Source: Crocodylus rhombifer (taxonomy: Eukaryota; Chordata; Crocodylia; Crocodylidae). Taken from it: a DNA stretch of 64,000 bases. Below are positions 38,857 to 52,600 of the stretch, one piece after another. The stretch's first letter is position 1, and every line of letters begins with the position of its first letter. The stretch covers positions 1-64,000 of the forward strand of contig JAVSML010024262.1 in assembly GCA_038503035.1 (NCBI GenBank). Direction: 5' to 3'. The notes below the pieces were generated by a model. It searched no databases, was not told where the DNA came from, and worked only from the letters and a program-made list of their open reading frames with translations. The position numbers were made by a program, and so were the translations under genes.

Positions 38857-39070
38857 TCATAGAAAATGAGGATTGGAAGGGACCTCAGGAGGTCACATCT
38901 AGCCCAGCCCCCTGCTCAGGACCAGCCCCGACTAGATCATCCCAGCCAAGGCTTTGTCAAGCCAGGTCTTAACAGCCTCCAAGGATGGAGAGTCCCCCAT
39001 CTCTCCAGGTGACTCATTGCAGTGCTTCACCACCCTCCTAGTGAGAGAGTTGTTCCTAATATCCAAGCTA
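38857..39070 (-). mobile_element. CR1 LINE 3' end fragment (reverse orientation)
   Basis: The + strand reads TCATAGAAAATGAGGATTGG, AAGGGACCTCAGGAGGTC, CCAGCCCCCTGC, ACTAGATCATCCCAGCC, CCAAGGATGGAGAGTCCCCC and TAGTGAGAGAGTTGTTCC. This is a clear reverse-complement CR1 3' region of about 214 bases. It starts only about 350 bases after the hAT element at 37838-38509. Confidence 0.92.
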
Positions 39071-40370
39071 AATTGTTAACAAAAATGAGCTTGCACATCT
39101 TATTAAAGGGTTAAGAGACTGTGTTGAATGTTTATACGTCTGTGTCTTGGAAATCTCTCTGCACCTCAGGATCATGTGATTTGTCGGTCGTTATGATAAA
39201 GATGATACTCGGCGCACAAGTATCGGAGATTGCGTAACCTCCAGGCTTCTGTTTGTTCTTGTTCTTGGCTGTGTTCAGCCTCACCAATGCATTAGGGCTC
39301 GGGGAGGAAGGTTGGAGGCACCTAGTGGCTATTCTGAATCTATAGATTCTAGAGACTGATACCAAATGTTTAATTTGAATATTTTTTTTGAGAAGCAAAG
39401 AGGTTGCATAATCCAGCTGAAGTCCAGTAGCCTGCATCTTCCTGGGAGACTGCTACTGGCTCCTACTGCCTACGGTACCGACTAGTGAGGCAGCGGCAGC
39501 AGCACACAAAACACTTTCGTTCCAGCTCACTGAAATCCTTGTAATTGTTTCTCTAGACAGCTTAAAAGAGCCAAAACGTCCCTGCCCCGTCCTTGCACAT
39601 CTGAGTTCCCAGCTGCTGCTTAGCTCAGGCCACTAGATAGCACGAGGTCGTTCGGTGCCTGCGGCCCTGGCGCATCGTTGTTCTGTTTTCTAATTTCCCC
39701 ATTTTACAGATCTCATCATTTAGAAATGAATTTAATAGTCCACTTTCTGCCTCATGGATCCACCTAATTAACGTACTCCTTAACATCCCCGCTTATTCTG
39801 AATAGATCTAACTAGATTCTTTTGGAGCAAAAGTGGATGCTGAGGTTTGTAGGGGGTAGATACTTTGCACTGCAGATAACCTGAGAAACTGTCCCTGGAT
39901 GATTTGACCTCTTGACCAAAGTCAAACTTTAAATGGGAATATTCTATACATGTACATCTCCCATGTATAGAAATCCCAAAGACATTTAAATTTCCATTTT
40001 ATATTAATTATGACAGTAGGAAAAATCCTATTTCCCTCCCCCCTGCCATTTTATACATACTTAGTTCCAAGCAGACAACACTTCTTTCAGTATTTATGGC
40101 AGAAAATTTGTATCAAGTTTCAGCTTGATGTTGATGTTTCTTGATTTATTTTAATCGAAACCCCTTTAAAATCAGGGGTCGTTTATACTGAGTGGGATGT
40201 GCTTAATGCAGGCATATCTCTCCCAGCAGAAGTGGTATAACTGCAGTGGACAGAAGGAAGTCTGGCATTCACAGCGTATCGATGGCCATGAACCACTGAT
40301 TGAGACTGTAAACTGCACAAGTATGCTGGATACTGTATAATGAAAGCATCTCCAAGGCATTATTAAGAAG

Positions 40371-40418
40371 CATATATGTGTATATATATCTGCATATGTA
40401 TATATAATATTTATAAAA
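40371..40418. repeat. (TA)-rich simple repeat
   Basis: Imperfect alternation of TATA, TATG and TGTA units over about 48 bases. A low-complexity microsatellite region with no further feature. Confidence 0.75.
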
Positions 40419-40907
40419 GAAAACTAATTTTCTGTGTAAAGCATGATAGCAGGATGACTATATTGCACTGTAATTTTTATTACTTTAAGGCCATAAACTG
40501 AGTAAATACGTATAGTAGGAAGATAGCGCTGTAATGAATCATTTCAGCCCATGCTGTTTCATTGCTCAGATAAGAATGGGGTAAAGAAGAATTCTGCACC
40601 TGCTTGAAACTGGGGATTGCACACAGGGGGACACAGAACGGCTGTCCACGTTTGCCCATGCCCGGTCAGGAATTGATGGGTCTTCCCGAAGAGGTCCGTG
40701 CCTAGCAGTAACACTAAAGCATTGATGCAGTATTGAATCTTGAAGAACATGCAACTTGCTGGCACCGCTCTCTGCCATTTAGGTACCGAGCAGGCCTTAT
40801 CTGGTTTAACTCGTTATGACATCTGGTCACTGGACGCACAATGCCATTACAGATGGAGCTTTTTATGTAAGAACAAGGACAGCACAGGCAGTCAGCTGAA
40901 CGGGGAA

Positions 40908-41090
40908 GTTTGCAGTCTTGTGGACGGAGCATGTGACTGAGGATCCAGAACTCCCGAGTTCTAATCCTCGCTCCGCCAGGCCGGACGGTGTAGTCATGTG
41001 CAAGTCATTTTGTCTCCGTGTCCATTTGCACAATTGTAAAACAATGGTGCTAATACATACCAGGCCAGCAGTTAATAAGGTGTTACGAGG
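40908..41090 (+). mobile_element. MIR-type tRNA-derived SINE (CORE-SINE)
   Basis: A tRNA-like head with box B-like GAGTTCTAATCCTCGCTC is followed by the MIR core order: CATGTGCAAGTCATTTTGTC, then TTTGCACAATTGTAAAACAA and TGGTGCTAATACATACC. These parallel the MIR consensus segments around GACCTTGGGCAAGT, CATCTGTAAAATGG and AATAATACCTACC. It is an old, diverged copy transcribed within SIK2 in sense. Confidence 0.8.
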
Positions 41091-41497
41091 GGAAGCATCT
41101 CTGTTCTTCTTGTGTGCCCAGGTGAGAGCCCCTCGTAGTTTAATTCGCCATGCGAAGCTCATACGAAAGGGCTGGGAGACTTGTTTAGCACAAACCTGAA
41201 AAACCTAAAGGATTTTTTTGGCTTTTTCCTCTTAAAGCTCTGGGTCTTCTGCTCCTCTGAGTTGAGATGTGCATCTTAGGTTGGACGTACAGAAAAGAAA
41301 CGGAGCCTCGTGATTTCATTCTCTGTTAGAACAGAGAGACCCTTCCCTAAACTTATCGCTGAGACCATCTTTCTCTTCCCAAGCCACAAGTTGAAATGCT
41401 GTCAGCAGCCAGGAGTGCTTGTCCAGCTGATATTGCTGCCTGAAACATTATTCAGCAGTTTCTGGTAGCAGTGTTTCCTTTATCTCTCTGGTGACCT

Positions 41498-41563
41498 AAT
41501 ATTTTTTTTCTTTTTTTTCTTTTTTTCTTTTTCTTTTTTTTTTTTTTTCTTTTTTTTTTTTTT
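41498..41563 (-). repeat. Poly(T)-rich tract (reverse poly(A)) flanked by short direct repeats
   Basis: About 66 bases of nearly pure T with scattered C (41502-41563, after AATA). They are flanked by GGTGACCT (41490-41497) and GGTGACTT (41564-41571), which differ at one base. This looks like a reverse-oriented poly(A) tail with a target-site duplication but no body. It could also be simple expansion of a pyrimidine tract. Confidence 0.7.
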
Positions 41564-42953
41564 GGTGACTTTTCTCCACTCCCTACTTGATTCTGCAGAA
41601 GGAGACAGGAAATGACGGCGTCACTGTGGGAGGGAGAAAGACCAGCCGGGGAGCTTTACTAAACAAATTTGACCTTAAAATAATCTTTTAAAAGCTTGTG
41701 ACCTTCTGTTTCTTTATAATATACTAAAATATCCCTGAAGGTTTGGAGTTGTTTTTTTTCTGGAGCAGGCTCTTTTCTTTCTCTGCTTTTACATTAATTA
41801 TAACAAGGCTGGAGTGCCATGTCTCACTTTCACTTTCCCTGCATTTGTTGGAAGCATATCTTGGAGGGTCAGAGTGAGCTTTGTCTGAGCTTGAACTCTG
41901 CATATGAAGGGTGCAGAGATGTTTATGGACAGAAAGACAGCTGTGTTTAAGATGCAGCGTTAATCAGTCATTTGAGCTCAATTAGATCTTAATAAAACTT
42001 GCAACTTACAGAACTGAAAAAATATTAGGGAGAAGTGTCTTTTCCCTATACTTGCTCACTAAGAGTTTTCCACTAGCCTAGGAGGTTTCCAGGGTATATA
42101 AAAGTTGGTTCTTCAGATCTTCCCTGTATATCACATAGAAACTAAAAAAAAAAAAAAGGGCATGAATCAGATCTTTTTGTGAATTGCCTATAAAACAGTG
42201 TTGGAAAGGTAACCCAGTACAATTAGCTTAAAGGTTTGTGAGACTTGTTGCTGTTTTGGCATTACGTTACTTAAGACAAACAGGTTGAGCTGCGACAGTT
42301 ACATAACTTCTTTGACCAAAATCCATAAATAAAACCATTAATCATCTCTCCCCGAGCGATTTATTGCAAATAAACGGAAGCAGTGTTTCCCACCTCCATT
42401 ACATCATCTCCATGGGCTTGCACATAGAAGCAGCTGCTTTGACTTGCTATGTGACTTCAAAAAGAGAAGTTTGTGCCGGCTTGTTCTGCAAATGATGAAT
42501 CTTGTTCCAGTGCCAGCATCATTACCCTTATTTGCGATGCTGCCTGGGAGAGGCTCCTGAAATTAGAGAAGAAATTTGCAGTTGGACCAGAATGACGATC
42601 CCTAAAATATGTGTAGCTTTCACAGAGAGAGAATTTGAAACTCTGCTCTGCTAGTAGGAGACTCAGAACTGCAACCTTTTTAATGTGCGGATGTATTATC
42701 CCTGGGCTTCGGGGGGCTGTACCACCCGTTGGTGGCAGTGCCCAGTAGAGAAGGGGAAGAGATTCCCCAGTGCAGTAGATGGAGCTGGGTGGCCTAGATG
42801 GGAAGGTTGGGAGTGGCTCCTGTCGCTTTTTACCCCATTTTCTGCAAGTGAGAGAAGTTTGGTGCTTATGGCGTATGCAGCTTAATTGGAGGCGGGGGGT
42901 GATGTGGGACTCCTGTTTATAAGGGCTGAAGGGTTTCCTCTGCCGATGCTGCA

Positions 42954-43090
42954 GATTCACAGAAGTTTAGGGCTGGAAGGGATCTCGTGAGATCATCGGG
43001 TCCGGCCCCCCTGCTCTGGGCAGGAAAGACTGCTGTGGTCAAATAACCCTAGCAAGGTGCGTGTCCAGTCTCCTTTTGAAGAGCTGCAAC
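42954..43090 (-). mobile_element. CR1 LINE 3' end fragment (reverse orientation)
   Basis: The + strand reads ATTCACAGAAGTTTAGGGC, TGGAAGGGATCTCGTGAG, GTCCGGCCCCCCTGCTC and GCAGGAAAGACTGC, then AGTCTCCTTTTGAAGAG. This is the reverse complement of a CR1 3' region of about 135 bases. Confidence 0.88.
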
Positions 43091-46000
43091 ATCCTTTAAA
43101 GAATGAAAGCTACAGAAATGCTAAATGGTTTGAAAAACCTCATGTGAAAACGTGGGGACGGAAGTCAGTAGCACCCGAGAAGGAATTTCATCTTGCTTTA
43201 ACTGCAGCCTCCAGGCAGTCTTCATTCTCACCCACTTCTCACATGCAGATCCCAAATGTGGAGACAATGCCCATTTCCCAGGGTTTCCTAACAGCTATCC
43301 TTGACCTTTAGCTAAAGACCATTGTAAATGAGGTGCGGGGGGGGGGGGGATGATTATTTATTTATTTTCATTTTGGGTTATTCCGTAAGTCATCTTTCAC
43401 TGCACTTTGGTAAACGAGAAAACCATGAAATCCATTTTCTGAGCCTGCTGAAAAGTAGTCGCTCTCCCCTGCTGCTGCCGGGCTCCTTCAGTTTGACGCA
43501 AGCTTGTGATCAAGCTGAGCTGTCAGTCAGCAGCCCCAGGCTGTACTGTACCGTGCTCAAGGTGAACCCTGCTGCTGGGTTGTGAGTTTTCCTTGGAAGT
43601 CTTTATCTCGCTTAGGGAAAAGAGGCTTGCACTGAAGCAGTGACGTGTAGAAGGGCAAGTCCAGGCAGCAGGGCTTCTGGTGTTGGTTGTGCGCTAATGC
43701 GGTCCTGGACCTATGGCTAGGCAGAAACTAGAATATGATGGGCCTAAGGATACTTGTTGAAACAAGAAGGCAAGCTTTGTAGAGAGAGCAGAAATTGTAA
43801 TGAGCAGTGGGATAACTAAACAGATCTCATCACAGTCCCCAAACTAACATTTGCAAAGCACTTAACAAAACAAACCAAAACTGGAAAGCAACACATGTGC
43901 GCTAGGAGTTAAATGGACTTTTCTCTTTTTAAATAGTGGTATTAACAGTTCCTTTATCATTGTATATGCATTTTGCTGTCTTTCTCAAAAACTTATTAAA
44001 TGGTCTTTCTAACCACTCAGTTGTTAACTTTGTTTCACAGTATGAAACAGGTTTTGTTTTTTCCTTTTTTGGTCTCCCAGCCTTAAAAAGTTTTGACCTG
44101 CTTAAAGAAATCAAAGCAGCTCAAAGTACCGACGCACAGCAGAACAGATGCAAACAGAGGGAAATCGCTGACAGTCCCTTGAAATTGCTAATGCATATGG
44201 CAGGCAACAGCTTTCTCTCATTTTTGTCAAACACACAATTTGAAATGATTAAGGTGCTTCGCATGAAAATAAAATGTCAAAGCTTGAGCATTAGCAGATC
44301 AGCACGCTCGCATGTATTTATGCCAGTTGGAGAAGCCGCCCTCCCACCTCTGATTCCATTCTCCATTGCAGCTTTTGGGAACAGCTGAGAAGTGCTTTCC
44401 CTCAGGTCCTGAGCAAGAACCAGAGCCCGGGTCTTCCCACCACCCTCCAAACCAGGAGAATGCCCTGAGCCCTGTGCTTCCCACTTCTCTTGCGTCTTTG
44501 TGGCACACAATGCAACTTTCAGCAGAAGAGGGGAAAGTACTGCCTGTTCTATAGCCAGAGGGTTAGGACATTTACCTAACTTTCAATTCGGAGATATTAT
44601 GGCCATGGCAGTTGCAATTTGTGCCGAGCTTAAAGCTGTTAGTGTGGATCAAGCTCCCGTGGGGACTTTAGCAGAGTTTAGGAGCCACCTTACTGCCATT
44701 CCGGACCACAGGAGCGGTTTGGTGGGAGCTGGGTGCTCTAGCTGGGTTACTTCTGGGTCGGCTTAGAAGCTCGCGTTTCATGAATCAAGGGAACGTCTCG
44801 GTCCAAAACAAGAGCAGCAAGTGAATTGAGTTTCCTGGCCGCTGGAGCCGGGGCCGTTCTCATTTGTTTCCTTGGAACATGCTTGCTTACACTCTTCCCA
44901 GGCACCACGGATGTGCCTTGGGGCCAGCTTTGTGCTAGCCCATAGCGCTGTGCCTTGAAGGCTGAGGAGCTCTCCTGAGCTGCCCATTATTTCTCCCCAG
45001 TTTTAAATCCAACCTCGTATTGATGCAGTGTTTTTGGCATCTCTTGTTCATAGTAGTGACCCATGCTTGCATTTCTTGGGGCTGGGCTCCATCATCCCTT
45101 CTGTCTGAACCTTGTTTTTTTCTACCTCTGCATATTGAACTGAGGTGTAGGTACAAATTACCTGTAGGAACCTTTGTTTTAAGAAAAAGTTGGCAAGTTA
45201 CTTGAGTGGGTGAAACTGGGGTGGGGGGGGCTCGCAAGGGGGAAGTGAGATTTCAGACAGTTGCTTAATTTTTTTCCCCAATTTGTATAAGAGAGAAGGT
45301 TTTTTTTTAATTGGACCAACTGCATGATTGCAATAAAGTTAGACAACCTTTTGAATGCAGCGCACTCTTCCTTGAGTCTAACATCACTCTAACATTACCC
45401 ATTTGTATTGGTGAATAAGACAACTTTTAAGGGTAATGTTGAAGATATTAAGGAAATGCATACCATTAATCTGCAGGGCAAGATAAACGAATAGAAAATT
45501 GTACCCAGGAGGTTCTCTTCATGAAATTTTCAGCTGCACTGTGGTGATAAATGTCTCGTGGACATTAATGATCCGATTTTGGTTCTCTATGTATTTTGCA
45601 TGTTTCCTGTGTCCATTAAAGCTTTCCATTGGGTTTTGTATCCAGAACTAATCAAGGTCATGCATACTTTCCATGGAACTGGTGGCCATGCTCTCACAGG
45701 TGCTGCAAATGTCTCCGCCTCACCTTGGTGCCTGGCTGGTTGGTCTGCTCCCAGTTTGACAGCTCCTTCGTTAGGACTGCTTGCCATTCTCTAAATTACA
45801 GCCCCAGGTGGTTTCTTCCAGGTCTTCATATTTTGTCCTTGGGCTGTTTCCTTCTTTTCAGCTTTCATGGTGAAGTCTCCCGTGACTTACTGAGGGCCAA
45901 GTTCAACACCCCTTACACAGACATACAGCCAGAATAATTCCACTAAATTCAGGGAAATGTTTGTGGTTTTATGAGTGAAGTAATTGAGAACAGAGTTTGG

Positions 46001-46575
46001 CCTTGACTGTGTCTCCAGTTCTTGATGGTCCTTTGCCAGCTATGATCCTCTGATCCATGTCACACCGTAAACAAGCAGCTAAACTGTTATTGATGGCTTG
46101 TAAATTAGATTTGTCCTTTTTACAAATTCTTTTTTTTCTGAAATACTGCCAGAGGATAATGTTTGGCAGTGTTTGTTCTCTCTGTCTATTAAGCTCCCTC
46201 ATGCAACCAGGAGGATGTAAAAGGTTTTCTTTGCTGCTAAATTTCCCCTCCAGCCATAACACAGGAACCGTAGCCAAATGCCAGCAGACTGTCTCCATCA
46301 TCCTCAACATTTGGGAAATTGTATACGTTGTGTAGCAGCTAGCAAGGCGTCAGTTATTACCTCCTGATGAGGAGCAAAGTTTTCAGTGGAAATGATGGAA
46401 GGGGTTGCAGGTTAATACAGAAACCTAGCATGGGTTGAGAATACAAGCTAGGGCTTTTCATCATGTGGGCTCTAATTTATCTGAGCAGAGAACAGTCAAG
46501 TTTCTTCTAAGCCCACGGGAATCATTAATCATTGTGGATATAGTCATTCTTTACACCATAGTCACTCCCTGCTTA

Positions 46576-46598
46576 AGCTAGTCCTTTTGGGACTAGCT
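46576..46598. other. Perfect 9-bp inverted repeat with 5-base loop
   Basis: AGCTAGTCC (46576-46584) and GGACTAGCT (46590-46598) are exact reverse complements around TTTTG. Further CTAG-containing words follow (CTCTAGACTAGCC). No T-run follows, so it does not look like a terminator. Function unknown. Confidence 0.7.
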
Positions 46599-49275
46599 CT
46601 AGACTAGCCACTGAGCTCCTGGTAATGCTCTCTAGAGCAGGATTTTGCACCCACACATTCGGATCCAGGCTGCCATGGCTGGACTGCTATTATTGGAGCT
46701 GACTAACCAACACCACAAAGCTGTAAAGAGCTGTCAGCAGTTTGCAGGAGCGGGACTGACAGCTGTCTGTCACCAATTGGGAACTTAAAGCCATGCTGTG
46801 GCATGTACCTCCCTGCTCTTCTAGCCAGTAAGGGAGTTGCTGCTGTCTTGCTGCTTCCTTTGGAGTGGTTTGCATCCTGGGAGCCCACCGAGGACGCAGT
46901 TCCTGTGTTGTTCCTTTGCCTGGCTTCTGTAGACTCCAAGTTGCAAACATCAAAGCAGCGCTCGCTGGTAAGACTTACTCCTTGTCTTCATGGGCTGTTC
47001 CACAGGTACAAATAGGAGGAGGAGTCTGAATTGCCTCATTTTTCCCATGGTAGCAAGGTGAGCTGGGATCTCACACCGTGTCCTGAATGATTATCTTGGC
47101 TGGGGGTTGGCAGAAGGGGTTCGGTCTTTCTGCCCGTTTGGGGGTCTTTTTTCCTTGTAGTTGGCATCAGTCAGTCCTTTAAAAAGGAGGAAGCAAACAA
47201 TGGTCTTGCTCAAGCTTTGTCTGGCCCTGCAGGCTAATGGGCTGCACATGGAGTGGTGCTCCTCATGTCCCCTGCGTTTCCAGAGGCTTTGGAAATAAAA
47301 TTTCTGAGCTAATGTGTTAATATGTGTGTTCCCTGAATGACATGTTGGCACTTTAAATGTCTCCCTGGGAATTAGTCAGAGAAGACAAGAACACAATAGT
47401 CTGAGAAAGTTAGATGTCTTATTTTAAAGTTGCTCTGCAGCAGGTCTGAGCATGAGAGTAAGCGTGTGTCTGACATGTTGCTGAAGTCGCAATCTGGTGT
47501 GATGCTGGCAAAGACGAAGCAGCGAGTTTTACTTGAAGCGTATTAACATTATACCAGGTATTATGCCAACCGTTAGCAGCCTGCTTGGGTACGAGTCATG
47601 ATGGCAGCTGTCTGGAATGAAAGTGGAACGAGCACTCGCTGCGCATCCCAGTGTTAATCCCCAGTGCCTCTGGTTTTGTGCTATATTCAGAAAGTCTCTC
47701 CAGGGAATGGAAAACCTTTGAGGTGCCGCTACGGGCAAAATGAATTACTCTGGAAATGTGACAGCCAGGCAGTGAACCACAGTCCAGATAAAGTTAATAT
47801 CCTTTTCTCCCCCTTCCTCTCTCTGAAGAAACTGCATTTAGACAAACAGCTAAGCTTCGAAATGTGTTGCAATAAGCAAATGCTTCACTGTGACAGCAAA
47901 GCAATGGACGTCCTATTGAGCTACTTGCTTCCCTCCGTGCCATTTGGATTTCATTCCTCTTACTATAACCTCAAGTGCTAATAACCCCGGTATGGTGCTA
48001 ATAAACCCTGGGATGATTGTGCATCATAATGAAGGGGTCAGGGTTAGGAGATGGAAACACTGAATATTTTATATCGCCCATAAAAATGTTCACTCAAAGT
48101 AGACCTTTTTGGTGTAATACGTAAAAATTGCCTTTTGGAGTATACAGGCATATGGAAGATCACTTATTTTTTTGAGTAGCTAAGAGATGAGCATTATCTG
48201 TGAAAATTTAGAGAGAAGTCATGCTGTATTTGGTGGCTCAGAAAGCTTTTAAAATGTTTTTGAGAAATCAGTTCTGGTGTGAGACCTTGTATGTCGCCTC
48301 AGAGCTCATAGTAAGCATCGCCCTGTGTCAGGAAGCAGGGGTGCTCACGACAGGCAGCCTCAGAGCTCATCAGCGCTAAAGATTTATTTTTGGTCTGATT
48401 CTAGTCGTGTTGCTAAAAAGCACCTTTTTTGTTTGTTTTTCTGTTTGTTTGTTTTTTCCAACTCAAACACTGTAGCATTTCTTGTTCATTGAGCCCTTCT
48501 AATTTCACCATTAACAACCGATTATTACAGGTCTTCTTAGATTCCCATATGCATCTTTGTTTCACAGTTGCCTGTAACTACAATACCTGCCCCATTACCG
48601 CATCTCTGGCATGAATTGTTCGAATCCCAAGCTTGAGGAACAGGCCCGATTCTAAAATAGTCCTTATGAGGGTCCCTTTTATTGTTTTCCTTTGAAGAAA
48701 GAGGCAAAAGATTGAATTGGCAATGGAAGCTGACTGCTGCTTGGGACATGTAATGGCGAGCTTTCACTGCCACTGCCTATGCGGTGTCCATTCAGGGAGC
48801 AAAATAGGCCTCACTTTCTATCGATCTTTAGCACTGGAATGACTTTCATGCAATTATTAGTTATAAGAGCAAACTGCCCCTCATTTCAGTGGTACAGAGA
48901 ACAGATTTAAGCCACTTCCGTTGCAGATATTTGGTCTCTGTTCCCTAGCAGGGCTCCATATGTTAAGACCCCTGGGAGAAGAGAGACTTGTGAGGAAGTA
49001 TAAATGACTGCTTCAGGTGACTAAACATTGAAGCAAGGCTAGGGTGACACAAAACTGGGAGCTGTCCTCCCATTCTAGAGAGGTTTTCTGTTGTAACAAA
49101 CAGTGAAACAGTCTTACAGCAGCAAAGGATGGAGGAGAGGTTTGGGCTATATGGGACGGTGGCTTTTTCTTCCTCTCCTGCTCTCCCGAGGAGGGGCTTG
49201 GGATGAATAATCATTGAATCAGGACTAAAATTCTTTTTTCTTTCCCAGCAGTATATGTTTGAGAGACACAACTGA

Positions 49276-49611
<336 letters not shown>

Positions 49612-52600
49612 TAATCGGTTTGCAGTGCAGGGTTGGCAATGAGCATTTAACTAAAAATGATTCCAAGTTTAGCTCCTTTCCTGTTACCAAGTAAACAGAA
49701 ATAATTTGCCGAGTTGTCATTTTTGTGGTGTCGTGACATTTCAGTAATGCTGCCAGATGTTCAGGTTCAAGCCGAATTAATCAAATAACTTCTTTCAACA
49801 TCAAAAAGGCTCAAGATGAGAACTTATTGATTTCTTTTAGAATGCTTGATTTCATTTTAATGATAAATTTAGATGCAGCAGATGTTGTTTGCAGTGAAAT
49901 CATTTTTGCTGCTTGTCACCTCATTACCATTCCAGGAACCCTTCCATACTGATTTAGGCCTGAGACAGTAGCATAGAGAATGGCTGGATGATACCCAGAC
50001 TTGGAGAGCCATTGAACTTTTGTCATGGGTAGTAGTATGGGACCAGGGAAGGAGCCGGTTTGCAATGACGTGCATGTGCCGGTTCTGACAAGGAAGTGCA
50101 AATAGACTCTCAGATGGCAGTGAACGCCACCAAGATAAACTCTTCTGGTATAAATCATGATTGCATCCCTTTATTGTTGGGCTTCCTACCTGGCTTTCCG
50201 GCAATGAACTGAAAGGCATTGCTGTGATACCAGAGGTAAGATGAAAATGCATTTTGACTTCCAGTGTTTTCGAGAAGGGTGAAGCTGCAGCTAAGGGTTT
50301 TTACAGGTGATCCACAGCAGGTTTGAATTGGAAGTGGGTTCCTTTTGCTTTGATATGTAAAGAGGGCATCTTGATGGGAAACAGAAAGGGTCGGTGGTAT
50401 TCTGTTTGTTTCCATATGAAAGAGTGAACTATTAACTTCCCAAGCACTATAAAAGCCTGAAAGCTGAAGAATGCGGAAGGAAAGTGGTTTTTAACCCAAC
50501 TGCATTTTATTTTTTTGATTTAATTGCTTGTTTAACTTCAGTGATGGGCTAATTAGCATTTTGGGTGAAGGAGCCCCTTTATTAAAGATTCCAGCCCCTC
50601 CTCCTTTAATTCAGGCGTTGACACTCCCAGTAAGATCCTGCAGCAAAGACCAGACTTGACATCCCTGCTATTTCAAGGGTAAAAACACAGCCAGGAAAAT
50701 CCCCTAAAATCTCTCAAGCCTCCTTTATCCCAAAAATGGAAAAAGGAACCAGCTCCTTTTCTAATGCATTGCACTTTTTTAAGGAGGGAGCACTGCATAA
50801 AGAACTCTATTCAGAACAGGAGACAGGGGGAAAGATCCTTCAGAGCAATGGTTCGCAGGTTTGTTAGATTCAAGGCACCCCTCAGAAAATGCCAGCTCTG
50901 AGTTTTTGCTCATTTTTTGACTGCGGAAAAATAATAGAGCAATTCTTATGTTGCAAAGAACTCGGGAACCACAACAGGTCAGAACCTTTTGATGCTATAG
51001 ATTCCTGTTTGAAATCTCTGGATTTATCTTGTGCACCATGTTTGCACACCTAACATTGTATTGCACCCCTGTCACCCTTGAGAGGATCTCAAGGCATGGC
51101 CGGGTACCACAGCCCCTGGTTGAGTGCTCTTGTCTGAGGTTTCTTATGGTATAGGCTGCTGGATCCGAGCCGGGGAATTTTCAGCAAGGCTTGTCATCTC
51201 ACCTTCTGTATGGATCACTTCTCCAGCTCCTGGATCTTTCGTTCCTTCATTGTGATCTCTGCTTGCTTTTCATTGAAACGTTCCTGGGGGTTTTTTTTCC
51301 TTTGTAGACTGAAAATATGCAGAGCAGTTGGGTAACCGGCAAACAGAAAGGAAGGGAAAGCGGCGTGTTTTAATTTCAGGTAGATGGTGGTTACAGAGCC
51401 TGTTCCATGCTGGAAGGACATCAAACTAGTGGACGTAGTGGGTGACATTTTTGGTACAAGAAATGGTGTGAAGAACAAATGCTGTGAACCCTGGGAGCAA
51501 AGTGACAATGAATCATCTTATCCAGTACGCCTCAGGGCAAGACCCCTGGCTTCTGCAGCATTATAGTGCATCCGCCTGGAAAGTCTGCAGCAGCTGCAGA
51601 TAAATTATACAAATTTAATGTGATATAAAAATTAATAGCAGAGCCCTCACATTAGCCCTTGTGTCATTTGCTTTGAAATCAAGCGCTGTTTATTTTATGC
51701 TGCTCCTAAATGTTCAAGTGTCCGTATATTGCGGGGTTTTGTAGTGAGGACATATAGTTCTTGAAGCGGTCCAGGGGCAAGGGAAGATTTTGCAGTAATG
51801 CTGCGGGAAAGGTGCAGTTTTGATCCGGGGCACAATATGGACTTTTGATCAACTGGAAAGTGAGGCAAGCAGTTTGGGGTTATGAGAGAGGCCCGTTAGC
51901 TGGATGTCGCAATTAATTGTCCAGCGTGAAACAGTTAACTGTGTAGAGAATCAGTTTGGCTCGTTTCTCCATAAAAATTAATGGAGCAGCTGACAAGATT
52001 CTCTGAGAGCGGTCGGTGATGAGCCCCCAAACGGATGCTCGGTATTTTAGGCTGTTCTTTCTCTCCGTTTTTTGCTCCAGCATTCACCCAGCTGAATCCC
52101 TGCTAGCGGAGGTGGGAGATGGGTTGTTTCTGACACTTTGAACTGGACTGGTCACGACCATTGGGTTTACGCAGTTGGGTCACGTTTTGGAAGGTTTTGT
52201 TTGCAGACCTAAAAGCTCAGGTTTTGTGACTGTGACTTGTGATTCCTTTTAGAGGAAAAGTTATTTTGGAGCATGCCTGTCGGCAGGTCCTGCCACTTGG
52301 AACTGCAGAAACCTAGGCCCTGCTTCTTACCAGTGACTGAACCGGGTTATGGGAGGATCTCGGCCTGCTCTTCCTTTGATCTTCCCCCCCTCTCCCATTC
52401 AGCCATCCATCACCACCCTGCCATCTCTTTCTGTCCCTCTTCATTTTCCTTTCTTCATGGCAGCTTTCTGTACTATCACTTGCCACGTTCGGCCAGGGAT
52501 TTTTTTTCAGATTCCCTTCGCGGGGGGCCTCGACTGCCTTGAAGCTGTGCTGCATTCACAGAAGGTCTCCCTTTCATGAATGTCCCTAGCACGGCAGGGA

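Noticed and set aside
44550..44590. tRNA-SINE-like head (AGAGGGTTAGGACATTTACC)
   Set aside because: Only about 30 bases resemble a MIR head and no core or tail follows, so it cannot be separated from chance.
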